Part shown: in pieces, positions 1 to 7,144 of the stretch | How the letters are laid out: each line of letters begins with the position of its first letter | Numbering within the stretch: position 1 is the first letter of the stretch | Source: Labilithrix sp. | GTDB taxonomy: Bacteria > Myxococcota > Polyangia > Polyangiales > Polyangiaceae | Length of the DNA stretch: 64,000 bases | Assembly: GCA_028287035.1 (NCBI GenBank) | Contig: JAQBQL010000066.1 | Location: forward strand, 7,496 to 71,495 | Direction of reading: 5' to 3' | Translations under genes and position numbers: made by a program | The notes under the pieces: generated by a model | The model's input: the letters and a program-made list of their open reading frames with translations, nothing else | Told to the model about the DNA's origin: nothing | Database searches by the model: none

Positions 1-2
1 GC

Positions 3-485
3 GAGGGCTTCGCCTCGGGCCCGCGGGTGCTCGTGACGGTCCTCGCGGCGCTCGGCACCGTCGCCTCCATCGGCCTCGCGCTGCTCGCCGCCCGTACGCC
101 CACGAGGGCGCGGGTGATGGCGGCCGCGGCGGTGACGCTGCTCACGCTGCCGGCGGCGATCGGCGCCTCGGTGCTCGAGGTCGCTCCGCACGTCTTCGAG
201 ATCCCGCAGCACGTGTGCCCGTTCTGCCTCCTCCGCGCCGACGTGTACGCGATCGGCTACCCGCTCTACGGCGCGCTCTTCCTGGCGACCACGTGGGCGG
301 TCGGCGCCGGGGTCAGCGCGCTGCTCGCCCGCGGAGAGGCGGCGTCGGATGCGCTCGGCCCGTTCGCCCGCGTCGCGATGCGGCGCGGAGCATGGGCCTG
401 GGGCTTCGCGCTGATCGTGGCCGTGCTCCCGATCGCCCGCTTCGCGCTGGTCAGCGGCGGCGCATCCCTGTTTCCTTCCCCGTGA
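3..485 (+). CDS. Polytopic membrane protein with a CPFC motif, 5' end outside or at the window edge
   Basis: The reading frame is open to the left edge, so the true start may lie outside. The first in-window start candidate is GTG at 27, giving 152 aa. About four hydrophobic segments are visible, at roughly residues 2-22, 30-50, 75-100 and 122-142 counted from that GTG. Between the second and third sits the motif HVCPFCLLRADVY, a CxxC next to a membrane segment as in DsbB/VKOR-like thiol oxidoreductases. I do not recognise the family. A NosL-like copper lipoprotein follows 13 nt downstream, so the pair is probably one operon, and a role in copper or thiol handling is only an inference. Confidence 0.7.
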   Translation, partial: EGFASGPRVLVTVLAALGTVASIGLALLAARTPTRARVMAAAAVTLLTLPAAIGASVLEVAPHVFEIPQHVCPFCLLRADVYAIGYPLYGALFLATTWAVGAGVSALLARGEAASDALGPFARVAMRRGAWAWGFALIVAVLPIARFALVSGGASLFPSP

Positions 486-498
486 GAAAGTCCCTTCG

Positions 499-945
499 AT
501 GAACCGACGAGAGCTCCTCCGCGCCGCCGTGATCGGCCTCGCGTTCGGCACCGCGGCGCTTGCCTCGGGGTGCCGCAAGGACGCCGCGCGCTGCAAGAAC
601 TGCGGAATGAAGATCGATGCGAGCAGCGCGTGGCGTGCCGAGCTCGTCGCGCCGTCCGGAGAGCTCGTGCCCTTCGATTCTCCGCGCTGCGCGCTGCAGT
701 CCTGGCGAACGGGCAAGACGTCCGCGAAGGCCATCCGCGTGCTCGACTACTACGACCGCGCGAGCAAGGACGGAGCGGAGGTTCGGTTCGTCCTCGGCGG
801 CGACGTGGTGGGGCCCATGGGCCCCGACCTGGTGCCCGTGGACCCCGCCCGCGTATCGAAATTCATGCAGGATCATGCGGCCGACCGCGCCTTGCGGCTC
901 GATGAGATCACACCCGAGATCCTGGGCTCCGTCGGCGCGAAGTGA
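499..945 (+). CDS. NosL-family lipoprotein (putative copper chaperone)
   Basis: A protein of 148 aa. The N-terminus MNRRELLRAAVIG followed by a hydrophobic stretch and LASGC25 looks like a lipoprotein signal with an RR pair. The mature part begins with a CxxCGMxI motif (RCKNCGMKI), followed by VPFDSPRCALQSW. Both elements are typical of NosL proteins, which bind Cu(I) and deliver it to nitrous-oxide reductase or other copper enzymes. No nos genes are visible, so the target enzyme is unknown. The ATG lies 13 nt after the CPFC membrane gene. Family assignment is fairly secure and the precise client is not. Confidence 0.8.
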   Translation: MNRRELLRAAVIGLAFGTAALASGCRKDAARCKNCGMKIDASSAWRAELVAPSGELVPFDSPRCALQSWRTGKTSAKAIRVLDYYDRASKDGAEVRFVLGGDVVGPMGPDLVPVDPARVSKFMQDHAADRALRLDEITPEILGSVGAK

Positions 946-1037
946 TCGGTCGCCTGACCGGTGCGAGATATCGACCGATCTCGAGCATTCCGGCGCTTGA
1001 ACATTGCAACGATGCAAGTAGGTTTCTTTCAACCTCG

Positions 1038-1361
1038 ATGAACGAAGCGAAAGCCCCCGGGCCAGCGACGCAACCTCTCCACTCCGACGACGGCACCGAG
1101 CCGTCGGCGCGCGGGAGTCGTTCCGAGGCCCAGGTGCTTCCGCCGCGCATCCGCCGCTGCGTCGAGCTCGTGTACGCGGTCGACGGCGTCACCGCCGCCC
1201 GCGTGTGGCACTGGCCCGGCCACATGGCGGTCGGCGTCCGGCCGACCATGATGTCCGCTCCCTCCGAGCTGCTCCGCCGCGTCGAGCACGCCGTCGCGGG
1301 CCTTCGCGAGCCCGACGAGACGTGGGACTTCGGCCTCCTCGAGACCGACACCGACAACTGA
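1038..1361 (+). CDS. Small conserved-looking hypothetical protein
   Basis: A protein of 107 aa if translation starts at the ATG at 1038. An in-frame GTG at 942 overlapping the nosL-like stop is also possible, but the extra residues are not protein-like. The N-terminal 35 residues are low-complexity. The rest contains a compact segment (RCVELVYAVDGVTAARVWHWPG) that resembles a small alpha/beta domain. I do not recognise a family. The opposite strand also carries an open frame here, but codon use and the downstream hairpins fit the plus strand better. Confidence 0.55.
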   Translation: MNEAKAPGPATQPLHSDDGTEPSARGSRSEAQVLPPRIRRCVELVYAVDGVTAARVWHWPGHMAVGVRPTMMSAPSELLRRVEHAVAGLREPDETWDFGLLETDTDN

Positions 1362-1373
1362 CGCGCGCGCTCA

Positions 1374-1398
1374 CGGCACGCGCGTCAGGCGCGTGCCG
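1374..1398. terminator. Perfect 10-bp GC hairpin
   Basis: CGGCACGCGC (1374-1383) pairs perfectly with GCGCGTGCCG (1389-1398) around a 5-nt loop, 12 nt after the stop at 1361. There is no U-tract, so it may be an mRNA 3' stabiliser or a weak terminator. Confidence 0.5.
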
Positions 1399-1436
1399 GG
1401 CGGCGACAGGCGGGGCGGGAGCAGAGCGGACAAAGG

Positions 1437-1478
1437 AAAACGCGCGCTCGGCGAGGTATCGCCGGCGCGCGTTTCTTC
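1437..1478. terminator. Bidirectional intrinsic terminator between convergent genes
   Basis: AAACGCGCGC (1438-1447) pairs with GCGCGCGTTT (1465-1474), with an inner CGGCG/CGCCG stem and a 6-nt loop. It is preceded by AAAA and followed by TTTCTTC, so it can act on both strands. It lies between the plus-strand gene ending at 1361 and cdnL ending at 1504. Confidence 0.75.
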
Positions 1479-1503
1479 GTGCTGCCGCTCTAGCGCAGCA
1501 GGA

Positions 1504-2010
1504 TCAGTTGCTGACGAAGATCGACTCGATCTCGTTCTTCACGTTGTCCTCGGTCTGGGCTCGCGCGATGGCGATCTCCTTCACGATGAGACCACGCGCG
1601 GTGTCGAGCATGCGGCGCTCGCCGAACGAGAGCTGCTTGTCCGTCTTCAGGCGGTAGAGATCACGAAGGACCTCGGCCACGTCGTAGATGGAGCCCGTCT
1701 TGATCTTGTCCATGAACCCGCGGTAACGGCGGTTCCAGGTCTGGTTGTCGAACGCGATGGTGCGTTCCTTGAGGATGTCGAAGATCTCGACGATCTCGGC
1801 ATCATTGATCACGTTGCGCAGACCGACGGCCGTTGCATTGGTGACAGGAACCATGATCTTGCGGTCGGTATCCATGATGCGGAGCACGTAGAACTGCTGG
1901 CGGCTCCCGCCGATGTCCCGCTCCTCGATCTTGATGACCTCAGCCACACCCTGTGCGGGGTAAACGGCCTTGTCGCCGACCTTGAACTTCACGTCCGTTC
2001 CAGCCTGCAT
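1504..2010 (-). CDS. cdnL: CarD/CdnL-type RNA polymerase-binding transcription regulator
   Basis: A protein of 168 aa, close to the size of Myxococcus CdnL. Residues 7-65 form the RNA polymerase beta-subunit-binding domain (FKVGDKAVYPAQGVAEV). The C-terminal part is helical and carries the conserved Trp in TWNRRYR (W92), which in this family contacts the promoter at the upstream fork. These proteins bind initiating polymerase, stabilise open complexes at rRNA and many other promoters, and are essential in myxobacteria. The start at 2010 is preceded by GGAG at good spacing; the frame continues upstream but not convincingly. The leader holds two inverted repeats (2091-2117 and 2157-2172). It converges on the 1038-1361 gene. 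Confidence 0.95.
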   Translation of the reverse strand: MQAGTDVKFKVGDKAVYPAQGVAEVIKIEERDIGGSRQQFYVLRIMDTDRKIMVPVTNATAVGLRNVINDAEIVEIFDILKERTIAFDNQTWNRRYRGFMDKIKTGSIYDVAEVLRDLYRLKTDKQLSFGERRMLDTARGLIVKEIAIARAQTEDNVKNEIESIFVSN

Positions 2011-2090
2011 AGCGTCTCCTTCGGTCGAAACCGCGTATCGTCCTGGAGTGCACCCGCCCGCGTGAACCGCGGGAAGGAAGCTCCGGACCC

Positions 2091-2117
2091 AAAACACCTG
2101 CAGTGTGCACGTGTTTT
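2091..2117. promoter_or_regulatory. 27-bp inverted repeat upstream of cdnL (candidate operator)
   Basis: The arms are AAAACAC-n-TGCA and TGCA-n-GTGTTTT around a 3-nt centre, with 11 of 13 positions pairing. It lies 81-107 bp upstream of the cdnL start. It has no run of T after it and no GC-rich stem, so it resembles a dimeric repressor or activator site more than a terminator. Confidence 0.5.
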
Positions 2118-2156
2118 GCTTCACCTACAGCGTCAGACGAAAAAGCAAAGTGGGAC

Positions 2157-2172
2157 TCGGAAGCGCTTCCGA
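2157..2172. promoter_or_regulatory. Perfect 16-bp palindrome upstream of cdnL
   Basis: TCGGAAGCGCTTCCGA is a perfect dyad about 150 bp upstream of cdnL and 39 bp from the inverted repeat at 2091-2117. It could be a regulator site or the stem of a ppx 3' hairpin. The absence of a loop favours DNA-level recognition. Confidence 0.4.
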
Positions 2173-2379
2173 ACCCTTTCAATTGTGAACTGAAGTCTTG
2201 CGGGTCTCGGCAGATTCTCGTCTGCGAACCGCGGCTACAACTTCAGGCGGGCGTACTGTACTTCGCGAGCACCTACTCTGTCAACCCGATTCTGGGAAAC
2301 CCGCCATCTACGCTCGAGTAGGAGTGTGTGAGGAAAGGGAGGGCCGCGCAAGGCGAAATCGTCGTGCGCCCCGGGCGGC

Positions 2380-3303
2380 TCAGCCGTCCCGCGAGAGCTC
2401 CTCGGCAAGGCCCCACCGCACGCCGCGGTCCGAGACGGTGAGCTCGCTCGCGCCGAGACGCTCGAGCAGCGCGAGGGCGACGAGCCCGCCAGCGACGATC
2501 ACGTCGGCTCGCTTGGGGTCGAGCCCGGGCGCCTTCTTGCGTTCCTCGAGGGGTAGCCGCGCCAGCCGCTCGACGACGTCCGCCAGGTCGCGCGTCCGCA
2601 GGGTGTGGCCGTGGACGCGCGCGCCGTCGTACGTCGTCATCTCCAGCGCGACGGCGGTGAGCGTGGTGACGGTGCCCGCGATGCCGACGACGGGGAGGCC
2701 TCGCGCCGCGTCGGGGATGCTCGCGAACGTCTCGCGTGCCGCGGCGGTCACGGCGGCGCGCTCGGCCTCGCTCGGCGGGTCGGAGCGCACGTGGCGCTCG
2801 GTGAGCCGCACGCTGCCGACGTCGTAGCTATGGGCGTAGCTCACCGCACGGGTGCGGCGGTCGCCGTCGACCACCTCCGTGCTGCCGCCGCCGATGTCGA
2901 ACACGACCACGCGCCCTTCGCCGGGAACGGTGAGGCCGCTCAGCGCGCCCGCAAAGGTGAGCCGCGCCTCCTCGTCGCCGGAGATCGTGCGGGCGTCGAC
3001 GCCGAAGCGCGCCTTCACGTGATCGCGGACCGCCTCGCCACCGCCGGCGTCGCGCATGGCGCTCGTGCCCACCACCGCGACGCGCGCCGCGCCGAGGCGC
3101 TTCACTACGTCGGCGTACGTGTCGAGGCACGCGTTCGTCCTCGCGATGGCCTCCGGGGCGAGGGTACGTGTCCGGTCGACGCCCTGACCGAGCCTCGTGA
3201 TCGTCGCGTGCTCCTCGACGGCCACGAGCGTGCCGTCGGGGGCGCGCTCCGCGACGAGGAGAAGCACCGTGTTGGTCCCGATGTCGATTGCCGCAACGCG
3301 CAT
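2380..3303 (-). CDS. ppx: Ppx/GppA-family exopolyphosphatase (short form)
   Basis: A protein of 307 aa starting at the ATG at 3303, which has GGAGG 8 nt upstream. Actin-like ATPase-fold motifs are in order: AIDIGTNT near residue 5, TSAMRDA near 83, SGDEEA, DIGGGSTEVV near 137, GIAGTVTTL near 200 and DRGVRWG near the end. Family members hydrolyse terminal phosphate from polyphosphate and/or pppGpp. The protein lacks the C-terminal HD-like domain of the 500-aa enterobacterial enzymes, so it is the short two-domain type. An OmpA-type lipoprotein gene lies 81 bp upstream in the same direction. Confidence 0.92.
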   Translation of the reverse strand: MRVAAIDIGTNTVLLLVAERAPDGTLVAVEEHATITRLGQGVDRTRTLAPEAIARTNACLDTYADVVKRLGAARVAVVGTSAMRDAGGGEAVRDHVKARFGVDARTISGDEEARLTFAGALSGLTVPGEGRVVVFDIGGGSTEVVDGDRRTRAVSYAHSYDVGSVRLTERHVRSDPPSEAERAAVTAAARETFASIPDAARGLPVVGIAGTVTTLTAVALEMTTYDGARVHGHTLRTRDLADVVERLARLPLEERKKAPGLDPKRADVIVAGGLVALALLERLGASELTVSDRGVRWGLAEELSRDG

Positions 3304-3384
3304 GACTTGCCTCCACAAAATGCGAGAGGCCCGGGACCTTCGCCCCGAGCCTCCGACCGGCGTCGCCTCGGACGAGGCGAGCCT

Positions 3385-4230
3385 TCAGCGGATGTTGTTG
3401 AGGTTCAGCATCTCTTCCACGTTCGGCTGCACGACCAGCTCGACGCGGCGGTTCTTCGCGCGGTCCTGGTCCGACTGCTGCGCGACCGTGCCCGCGACCG
3501 GGTCGGTGTCGCCGTAGCCAGCCGCCGACCAGCGCGCCGGGTTCAGCCCGCCGCCGGCGAACGACTTCGGGTTCTTGGGGTCGGTCTGCTTCGCCTCACC
3601 GATCAGGTAGAGGAGGACCTGGCGAGCGCGCGAGAGCGAGAGCAGCCAGTTGTCCTTGAAGGGGCCGCCCACCGGGTACTTCACGTTGTCGGTGTGCCCG
3701 GCGACGACGAAGTAGCGGTTCATCAGGTCCTTGTCGCCGCGGATGACCTCGGCAACCTGCGAGAGGACCTCCTTGCCCTGCGGCTTGAGGTCGTCCCTGC
3801 CGGAGTCGAACAGGATGTCGCCCGGGAGCTGGATGACGAGGCGGTTGTTCCGGGGCACGACCTTGACGCCGATCGCGGTGAGCTTGTCGAGCTTCGCCCG
3901 GAGCTCGCGGAAGCGCTGCTCGATCACGGCGAGCTGGTCGGCGCGCTGCTTGTACTCGGCGAGGGCCTGCGCCAGCCGAGCGGCGTCGTCCTTCGACTTG
4001 TCGAGGCTGAGGCCCGCGTTCTTCAGCTGCTCCTTCATCTTCTCGATCGAGTTCGTCGCCTCGCCGAACTTCGCCTGGTCGTCGGCGATCTGCGCCTTCG
4101 CCGCCTTCAGGTCGGCGCTCAGCTTGTCGATCTCACGCTGCTTCGCCGCCATCTCCTCGTCGGTGTGACCGCAGCCGCCGATCGCGAGAGCCATCACCGC
4201 GACGTACACCCAGACCCAAAGCTTCCTCAT
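3385..4230 (-). CDS. Coiled-coil OmpA-family lipoprotein (peptidoglycan binding)
   Basis: A protein of 281 aa. The signal peptide ends in a lipobox (LAIGGC20). Residues 25-130 are a long charged coiled coil. The C-terminal third is an OmpA/MotB-like peptidoglycan-binding domain with VAGHTDNVKY, SLSRARQVLLYL and KNRRVELVVQ. The predicted role is tethering the outer membrane to the cell wall, with the coiled coil as a periplasmic spacer. AGGAGG lies 7 nt before the ATG. It is transcribed towards ppx and is probably the first gene of that unit. Confidence 0.9.
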   Translation of the reverse strand: MRKLWVWVYVAVMALAIGGCGHTDEEMAAKQREIDKLSADLKAAKAQIADDQAKFGEATNSIEKMKEQLKNAGLSLDKSKDDAARLAQALAEYKQRADQLAVIEQRFRELRAKLDKLTAIGVKVVPRNNRLVIQLPGDILFDSGRDDLKPQGKEVLSQVAEVIRGDKDLMNRYFVVAGHTDNVKYPVGGPFKDNWLLSLSRARQVLLYLIGEAKQTDPKNPKSFAGGGLNPARWSAAGYGDTDPVAGTVAQQSDQDRAKNRRVELVVQPNVEEMLNLNNIR

Positions 4231-4631
4231 CGGACATCCTCCTGAATTCGCGCCGACGGTACTGGCCGCGCGAACGAGTCGTCAACGATGGTCCGACGGA
4301 CGGCCGCCGATCCGGTACGAGCCGCGGCAGCCGGAAAAAATTATTTTTCGCGCGGGCCCACGCTTTTCGAAGCGGCGTGCACGAGTCGGCCGATGCCAGG
4401 TTTCGTAACAAATCGGGATTGTGTGAGACGAGCACGAATGAGGCTGTTTTTACGAGCCCGGCGGCCCGTTCAGGGGACGCCTGTCGTGGACGGCGACCCC
4501 CGGCGCGCTGGGTAGCACAGACCCGGGTGCGCATGGTCAGCCTGCTCACCCGTCAAGTTTTTTTCTTTGACAACTAACGTAGGTGACCATATACGTGGTG
4601 TACATCAACCCCTCTGCAGGAGGCACTCGAC
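4231..4631. other. Divergent intergenic region between OmpA lipoprotein and H1-like gene
   Basis: 401 bp with no convincing gene. It contains A/T-rich tracts unusual for this DNA, including an inverted GAAAAA/TTTTTC around ATTA (4334-4349), a CGCTT-TTCG-AAGCG mini-hairpin (4361-4374) and a poly-T run just before the promoter at 4567. It must carry the promoters of both flanking genes. Confidence 0.6.
4567..4595 (+). promoter_or_regulatory. Sigma70-type promoter of the H1-like gene
   Basis: TTGACA (4567-4572) is a perfect -35 box. A 17-nt spacer separates it from TATACG (4590-4595), which matches the -10 consensus at 4 of 6 positions. The expected start near 4602 leaves a leader of about 30 nt with AGGAGG before the ATG at 4632. 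Confidence 0.75.
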
Positions 4632-4946
4632 ATGGCTGCTAAGAAGAAGGCTGCGAAGAAGACCACGAAGACCCCGAAGAAGGCCGCTGGCAAGACCGCC
4701 AAGAAGGCGGGCGCCAAGAAGCGCGCCGCGAAGAAGACGACCAAGAAGGCCGCTTCCAAGAAGGCTGCCAAGAAGGCCCCAGTACGCAAGGCCGCCCCCA
4801 AGGCGGCGGCAAAGACTGGTCGGTCTGCGGCAAAGAAGTCGTCTGGCGGTCGTGGCGCAAGCCGCGGCAAGAAGAAGGCATCGCCGGCTCCCGCCGCGGT
4901 GGGGGCTTCGTCCTCCAGCGTTGGTCTGGACGCGGGCGAGGAGTAA
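4632..4946 (+). CDS. Histone H1-like Lys/Ala-rich DNA-binding protein
   Basis: A protein of 104 aa composed largely of Lys, Ala and Thr, with repeated KKAAKK and TKKAA units over residues 3-60, as in the C-terminal tail of eukaryotic histone H1 and bacterial H1-like proteins. Residues 60-85 are Ser/Gly/Lys-rich and the last 15 are acidic (LDAGEE). It probably compacts the nucleoid by electrostatic DNA binding. AGGAGG precedes the ATG, a near-consensus promoter lies at 4567 and a strong terminator at 5016, so it is a well-expressed single-gene unit. No globular domain is present. Confidence 0.9.
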   Translation: MAAKKKAAKKTTKTPKKAAGKTAKKAGAKKRAAKKTTKKAASKKAAKKAPVRKAAPKAAAKTGRSAAKKSSGGRGASRGKKKASPAPAAVGASSSSVGLDAGEE

Positions 4947-5015
4947 TAACTCCGCCGCAGAACCGTAAGGGTTTTGCCACCCTGTCCCGGAGCGCAAGCT
5001 TCGAGCAGGGGATTG

Positions 5016-5060
5016 GACGAGAGGGCGCTACCCCATCACTGGGGGCGCCCTCTCGTCTTT
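5016..5060 (+). terminator. Strong intrinsic terminator of the H1-like gene
   Basis: GACGAGAGGGCGC (5016-5028) pairs perfectly with GCGCCCTCTCGTC (5045-5057). A CCCC/GGGG inner helix extends the stem after a 2-nt bulge, and TTT follows. It lies 70 nt after the stop codon. Confidence 0.85.
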
Positions 5061-5149
5061 AAGCTGTTCAGCCGCGTCGTCCGTACACTGTACGCCCGCG
5101 CCCCCTGGCGCCCCCTTGGCAGGTGCCCGCACGCGGCGTCGCCGGGAAG

Positions 5150-5277
5150 TCGTTCGGATCCCTGACGACCCGCCGAGCTCCCGGCGTGCTTGGTGACGGC
5201 GAAATCGTTCGGATCCCTGACGACGCGCCGAGCTGCCGGCGTGCTCGGTGACGGCGAATTCGTTCGGATCCCTGACG
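5150..5277. repeat. 55-bp tandem repeats with TCGTTCGGATCCCTGACG core (direct copies)
   Basis: The 18-bp core occurs at 5150, 5205 and 5260, exactly 55 bp apart. The first two full 55-bp units (5150-5204 and 5205-5259) differ at only about five positions, while the third unit diverges after its core. The array lies between the 3' ends of two convergent genes (4946 and 5516). The flanking bases 5061-5149 and 5278-5345 hold nothing I can identify. Frames through the array give only low-complexity peptides. Confidence 0.85.
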
Positions 5278-5345
5278 GCCTTGCGACCTGCAGGGACCGC
5301 CGCCCGCCGCCCGGCGCGAGCCGCGGTGAGAGAGGCGCCGGTCGG

Positions 5346-5470
5346 CAGGGATCCGAACGACTTCGGCGCCCTCGTACCCGCCGCGGAGCGTGACGCACCG
5401 TGAGGGATCCGAACGACTGTCGCGGGCGCGCCCTCCGCGGAGCGTGACGCACCGTGAGGGATCCGAACGA
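5346..5470. repeat. Inverted copies of the same repeat core
   Basis: AGGGATCCGAACGA, the reverse complement of the core above, ends at 5360, 5416 and 5470 (spacings 56 and 54 bp). The second and third copies share a longer upstream stretch (GCGTGACGCACCGTG). Together with the direct trio this gives three copies facing three, around a centre near 5310. Confidence 0.85.
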
Positions 5471-5515
5471 CTTCCGCCGGCCCGGCGACGCCACGCCCGC
5501 ACGGAGGCGTGACCG

Positions 5516-7144
5516 TCAGTCGCCGAGATAGAGCCGGAGGGCCTCGGCGGCGGCGCGCCGGTCGAAGGGGACGCCCTTCAGCTCGTCGCGTTCGCCGATC
5601 TGGGCGAAGAGCTCGGTCAGGAAGACGTAGAACTGCTCCGCCTCGGCGACCGCGCCCTCGAGACGCTGCGGGTCGAGCAGATCCGTCTCCTCGAGCGCGC
5701 CGAGCGCGGCGATGAAGGCGTCGAAGCGCGGATAGTCCGCGGCACGCAGCAGCGGGTAGCCCATCGCGTCGAAGTACGAGAGGAACTCGCGGACGAACTG
5801 CAGCGAGGAGGGCCCGCTCCAGCGGTCCTCGCGCGTCGGCGTGGCGCGCGCCTTCGCGCTGAACGCCCGCGCGATCTGCGCGAACATCCAGACGTCGCGC
5901 CGCAGCCGCGTCGACAGCGAGCGCCGCGCCGCGGCATCGTCGAAGACGCCGTGCTCGTCGAGACGAGCGCCGAGAGCCTTGCCGAGGACGAGCACCGCGT
6001 TCTGCAACGCCGGCCGCAGGTTCGCCCCCACCGCGGCAACGGCAGCCCGCAGCTGCTCGCTCGACGCCTTGCCGTCGGCCGCCGGAAGGTCGTGCTCGAA
6101 CGTGCGCCGCAGCTCGAGACGCAGGTTCGCGGCGATGCCCTCGAGCGTCGCCTTGATCGCCACCAGGCGGTGCGCCTCGGCCAGCATCTCCTCGTAGCGC
6201 GCCGCGATCTGCGAAGCGGGCACCTTGAAGAGCTCCCGCTCGTAGCTGTCGGCGAGCTGCTCGCCGGCCTGCTTGCGCAGGTAATCGGTGAGGGCGCGCG
6301 CATCGGAGCGCAGCACGCTGAGGATGAGGAACACGTTGCCGGCGGGGCGCGGCTCGCGGACGACGTGATCGAGCAGCGTCAGGTACCGGAGCATCCGGAA
6401 CAGCGAGAGGATCGTCAGCGCGACGAGCTTGCGCGCCTGCTCGCCAGGCACCTGCCGCATCAGCTCGAGGACCCGCTGGTTCGTGATGCGGTCGAACTCG
6501 GGGCGGAACTCGAGGGCGGCCAGCGGGTTGAAGAACGCCGACTGCCCGACCTCGCGCTGCGCCACCGACAGCGTCGCGTAGAACGTGCGGAACGGAACGC
6601 GCGGCAGCCTCACCACCGCCCCCGTCACCTCGAGCAGGTTGGTGAGCGCGTGGCGCAGCACGAACAGCGACTCCTCAGGCGTGTCCTGCGTCTGGCTGCC
6701 CCGCACGAGCCGCGAGCGCGCGCCGTCGTCCGGGAGGAGCATCTCGAGGTAGCGCTGGAAGACGAACGCGCGCTCCTGATCCCCGAGGAGGAGCCGCGAC
6801 AGCGCCACCACCCGCTGCATGCCGTCGCGCGCGAGCGCGAGCGCCTCGCGGTAGTCCTGGGCGACGATCGCCGCCCGCTTCGGGACGCCCGGATGGTTTC
6901 GCGGGTTCGCGAAGCACGCGAGCCCCTTCAGGAGCACCTCGAGCTCGAAGAGCGCCTCCTCGCGCCGGTTCTCGGGCAGCCGCGCGATCCACTGTTCGCG
7001 CGCATTCGCCTGCTCGCGGCGCAGCCCGCGCGTGTCCCGCAGGAGATCCGCGTAGGCGTCGGCGGCGCCGCCGGGCGGGAGCGACCGGGCGGGGTAGGCC
7101 GACCGAGGGAATCCACTCGGACGCGGCGCCACCGGCGGGCTCAC
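5516..7144 (-). CDS. Conserved-looking protein of unknown function, 542 aa
   Basis: A mostly alpha-helical soluble protein with no signal peptide or clear membrane span and a basic, Pro-rich N-terminus. I do not recognise a domain or catalytic motif. The GTG start at 7144 overlaps the TGA of the TrmB-like gene by 4 nt, so translation is probably coupled. It is the last gene of a three-gene chain (lipoprotein, TrmB-like regulator, this protein). Its length and consistent third-position GC support a real gene. Confidence 0.8.
   Translation of the reverse strand: MSPPVAPRPSGFPRSAYPARSLPPGGAADAYADLLRDTRGLRREQANAREQWIARLPENRREEALFELEVLLKGLACFANPRNHPGVPKRAAIVAQDYREALALARDGMQRVVALSRLLLGDQERAFVFQRYLEMLLPDDGARSRLVRGSQTQDTPEESLFVLRHALTNLLEVTGAVVRLPRVPFRTFYATLSVAQREVGQSAFFNPLAALEFRPEFDRITNQRVLELMRQVPGEQARKLVALTILSLFRMLRYLTLLDHVVREPRPAGNVFLILSVLRSDARALTDYLRKQAGEQLADSYERELFKVPASQIAARYEEMLAEAHRLVAIKATLEGIAANLRLELRRTFEHDLPAADGKASSEQLRAAVAAVGANLRPALQNAVLVLGKALGARLDEHGVFDDAAARRSLSTRLRRDVWMFAQIARAFSAKARATPTREDRWSGPSSLQFVREFLSYFDAMGYPLLRAADYPRFDAFIAALGALEETDLLDPQRLEGAVAEAEQFYVFLTELFAQIGERDELKGVPFDRRAAAEALRLYLGD

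Larger units (their letters stand above)
2011..2379. other. Intergenic region: cdnL leader and ppx 3' flank
   Basis: These 369 bp contain no convincing gene. They lie between the 3' end of ppx and the 5' end of cdnL, both on the minus strand. The region is richer in A+T than its neighbours and holds an 11/13-pair inverted repeat at 2091-2117 and a perfect 16-bp palindrome at 2157-2172. I could not pick a convincing -35/-10 pair for cdnL by eye. Confidence 0.6.

Noticed and set aside
451..1032. A 193-aa minus-strand frame
   Set aside because: Covers the nosL-like gene in antisense; no protein-like sequence.
2605..4245. A 546-aa plus-strand frame
   Set aside because: Antisense to ppx and the OmpA lipoprotein, both with clear motifs and RBS.
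5150..5470. CRISPR array
   Set aside because: The 'spacers' of adjacent units are themselves over 90% identical and half the copies are inverted; no cas genes.
5036..5502. Frames through the 55-bp repeats giving repeated SFGSL or GSER peptides
   Set aside because: The peptide repeats simply mirror the DNA repeats; no RBS, and the frames run through a terminator.
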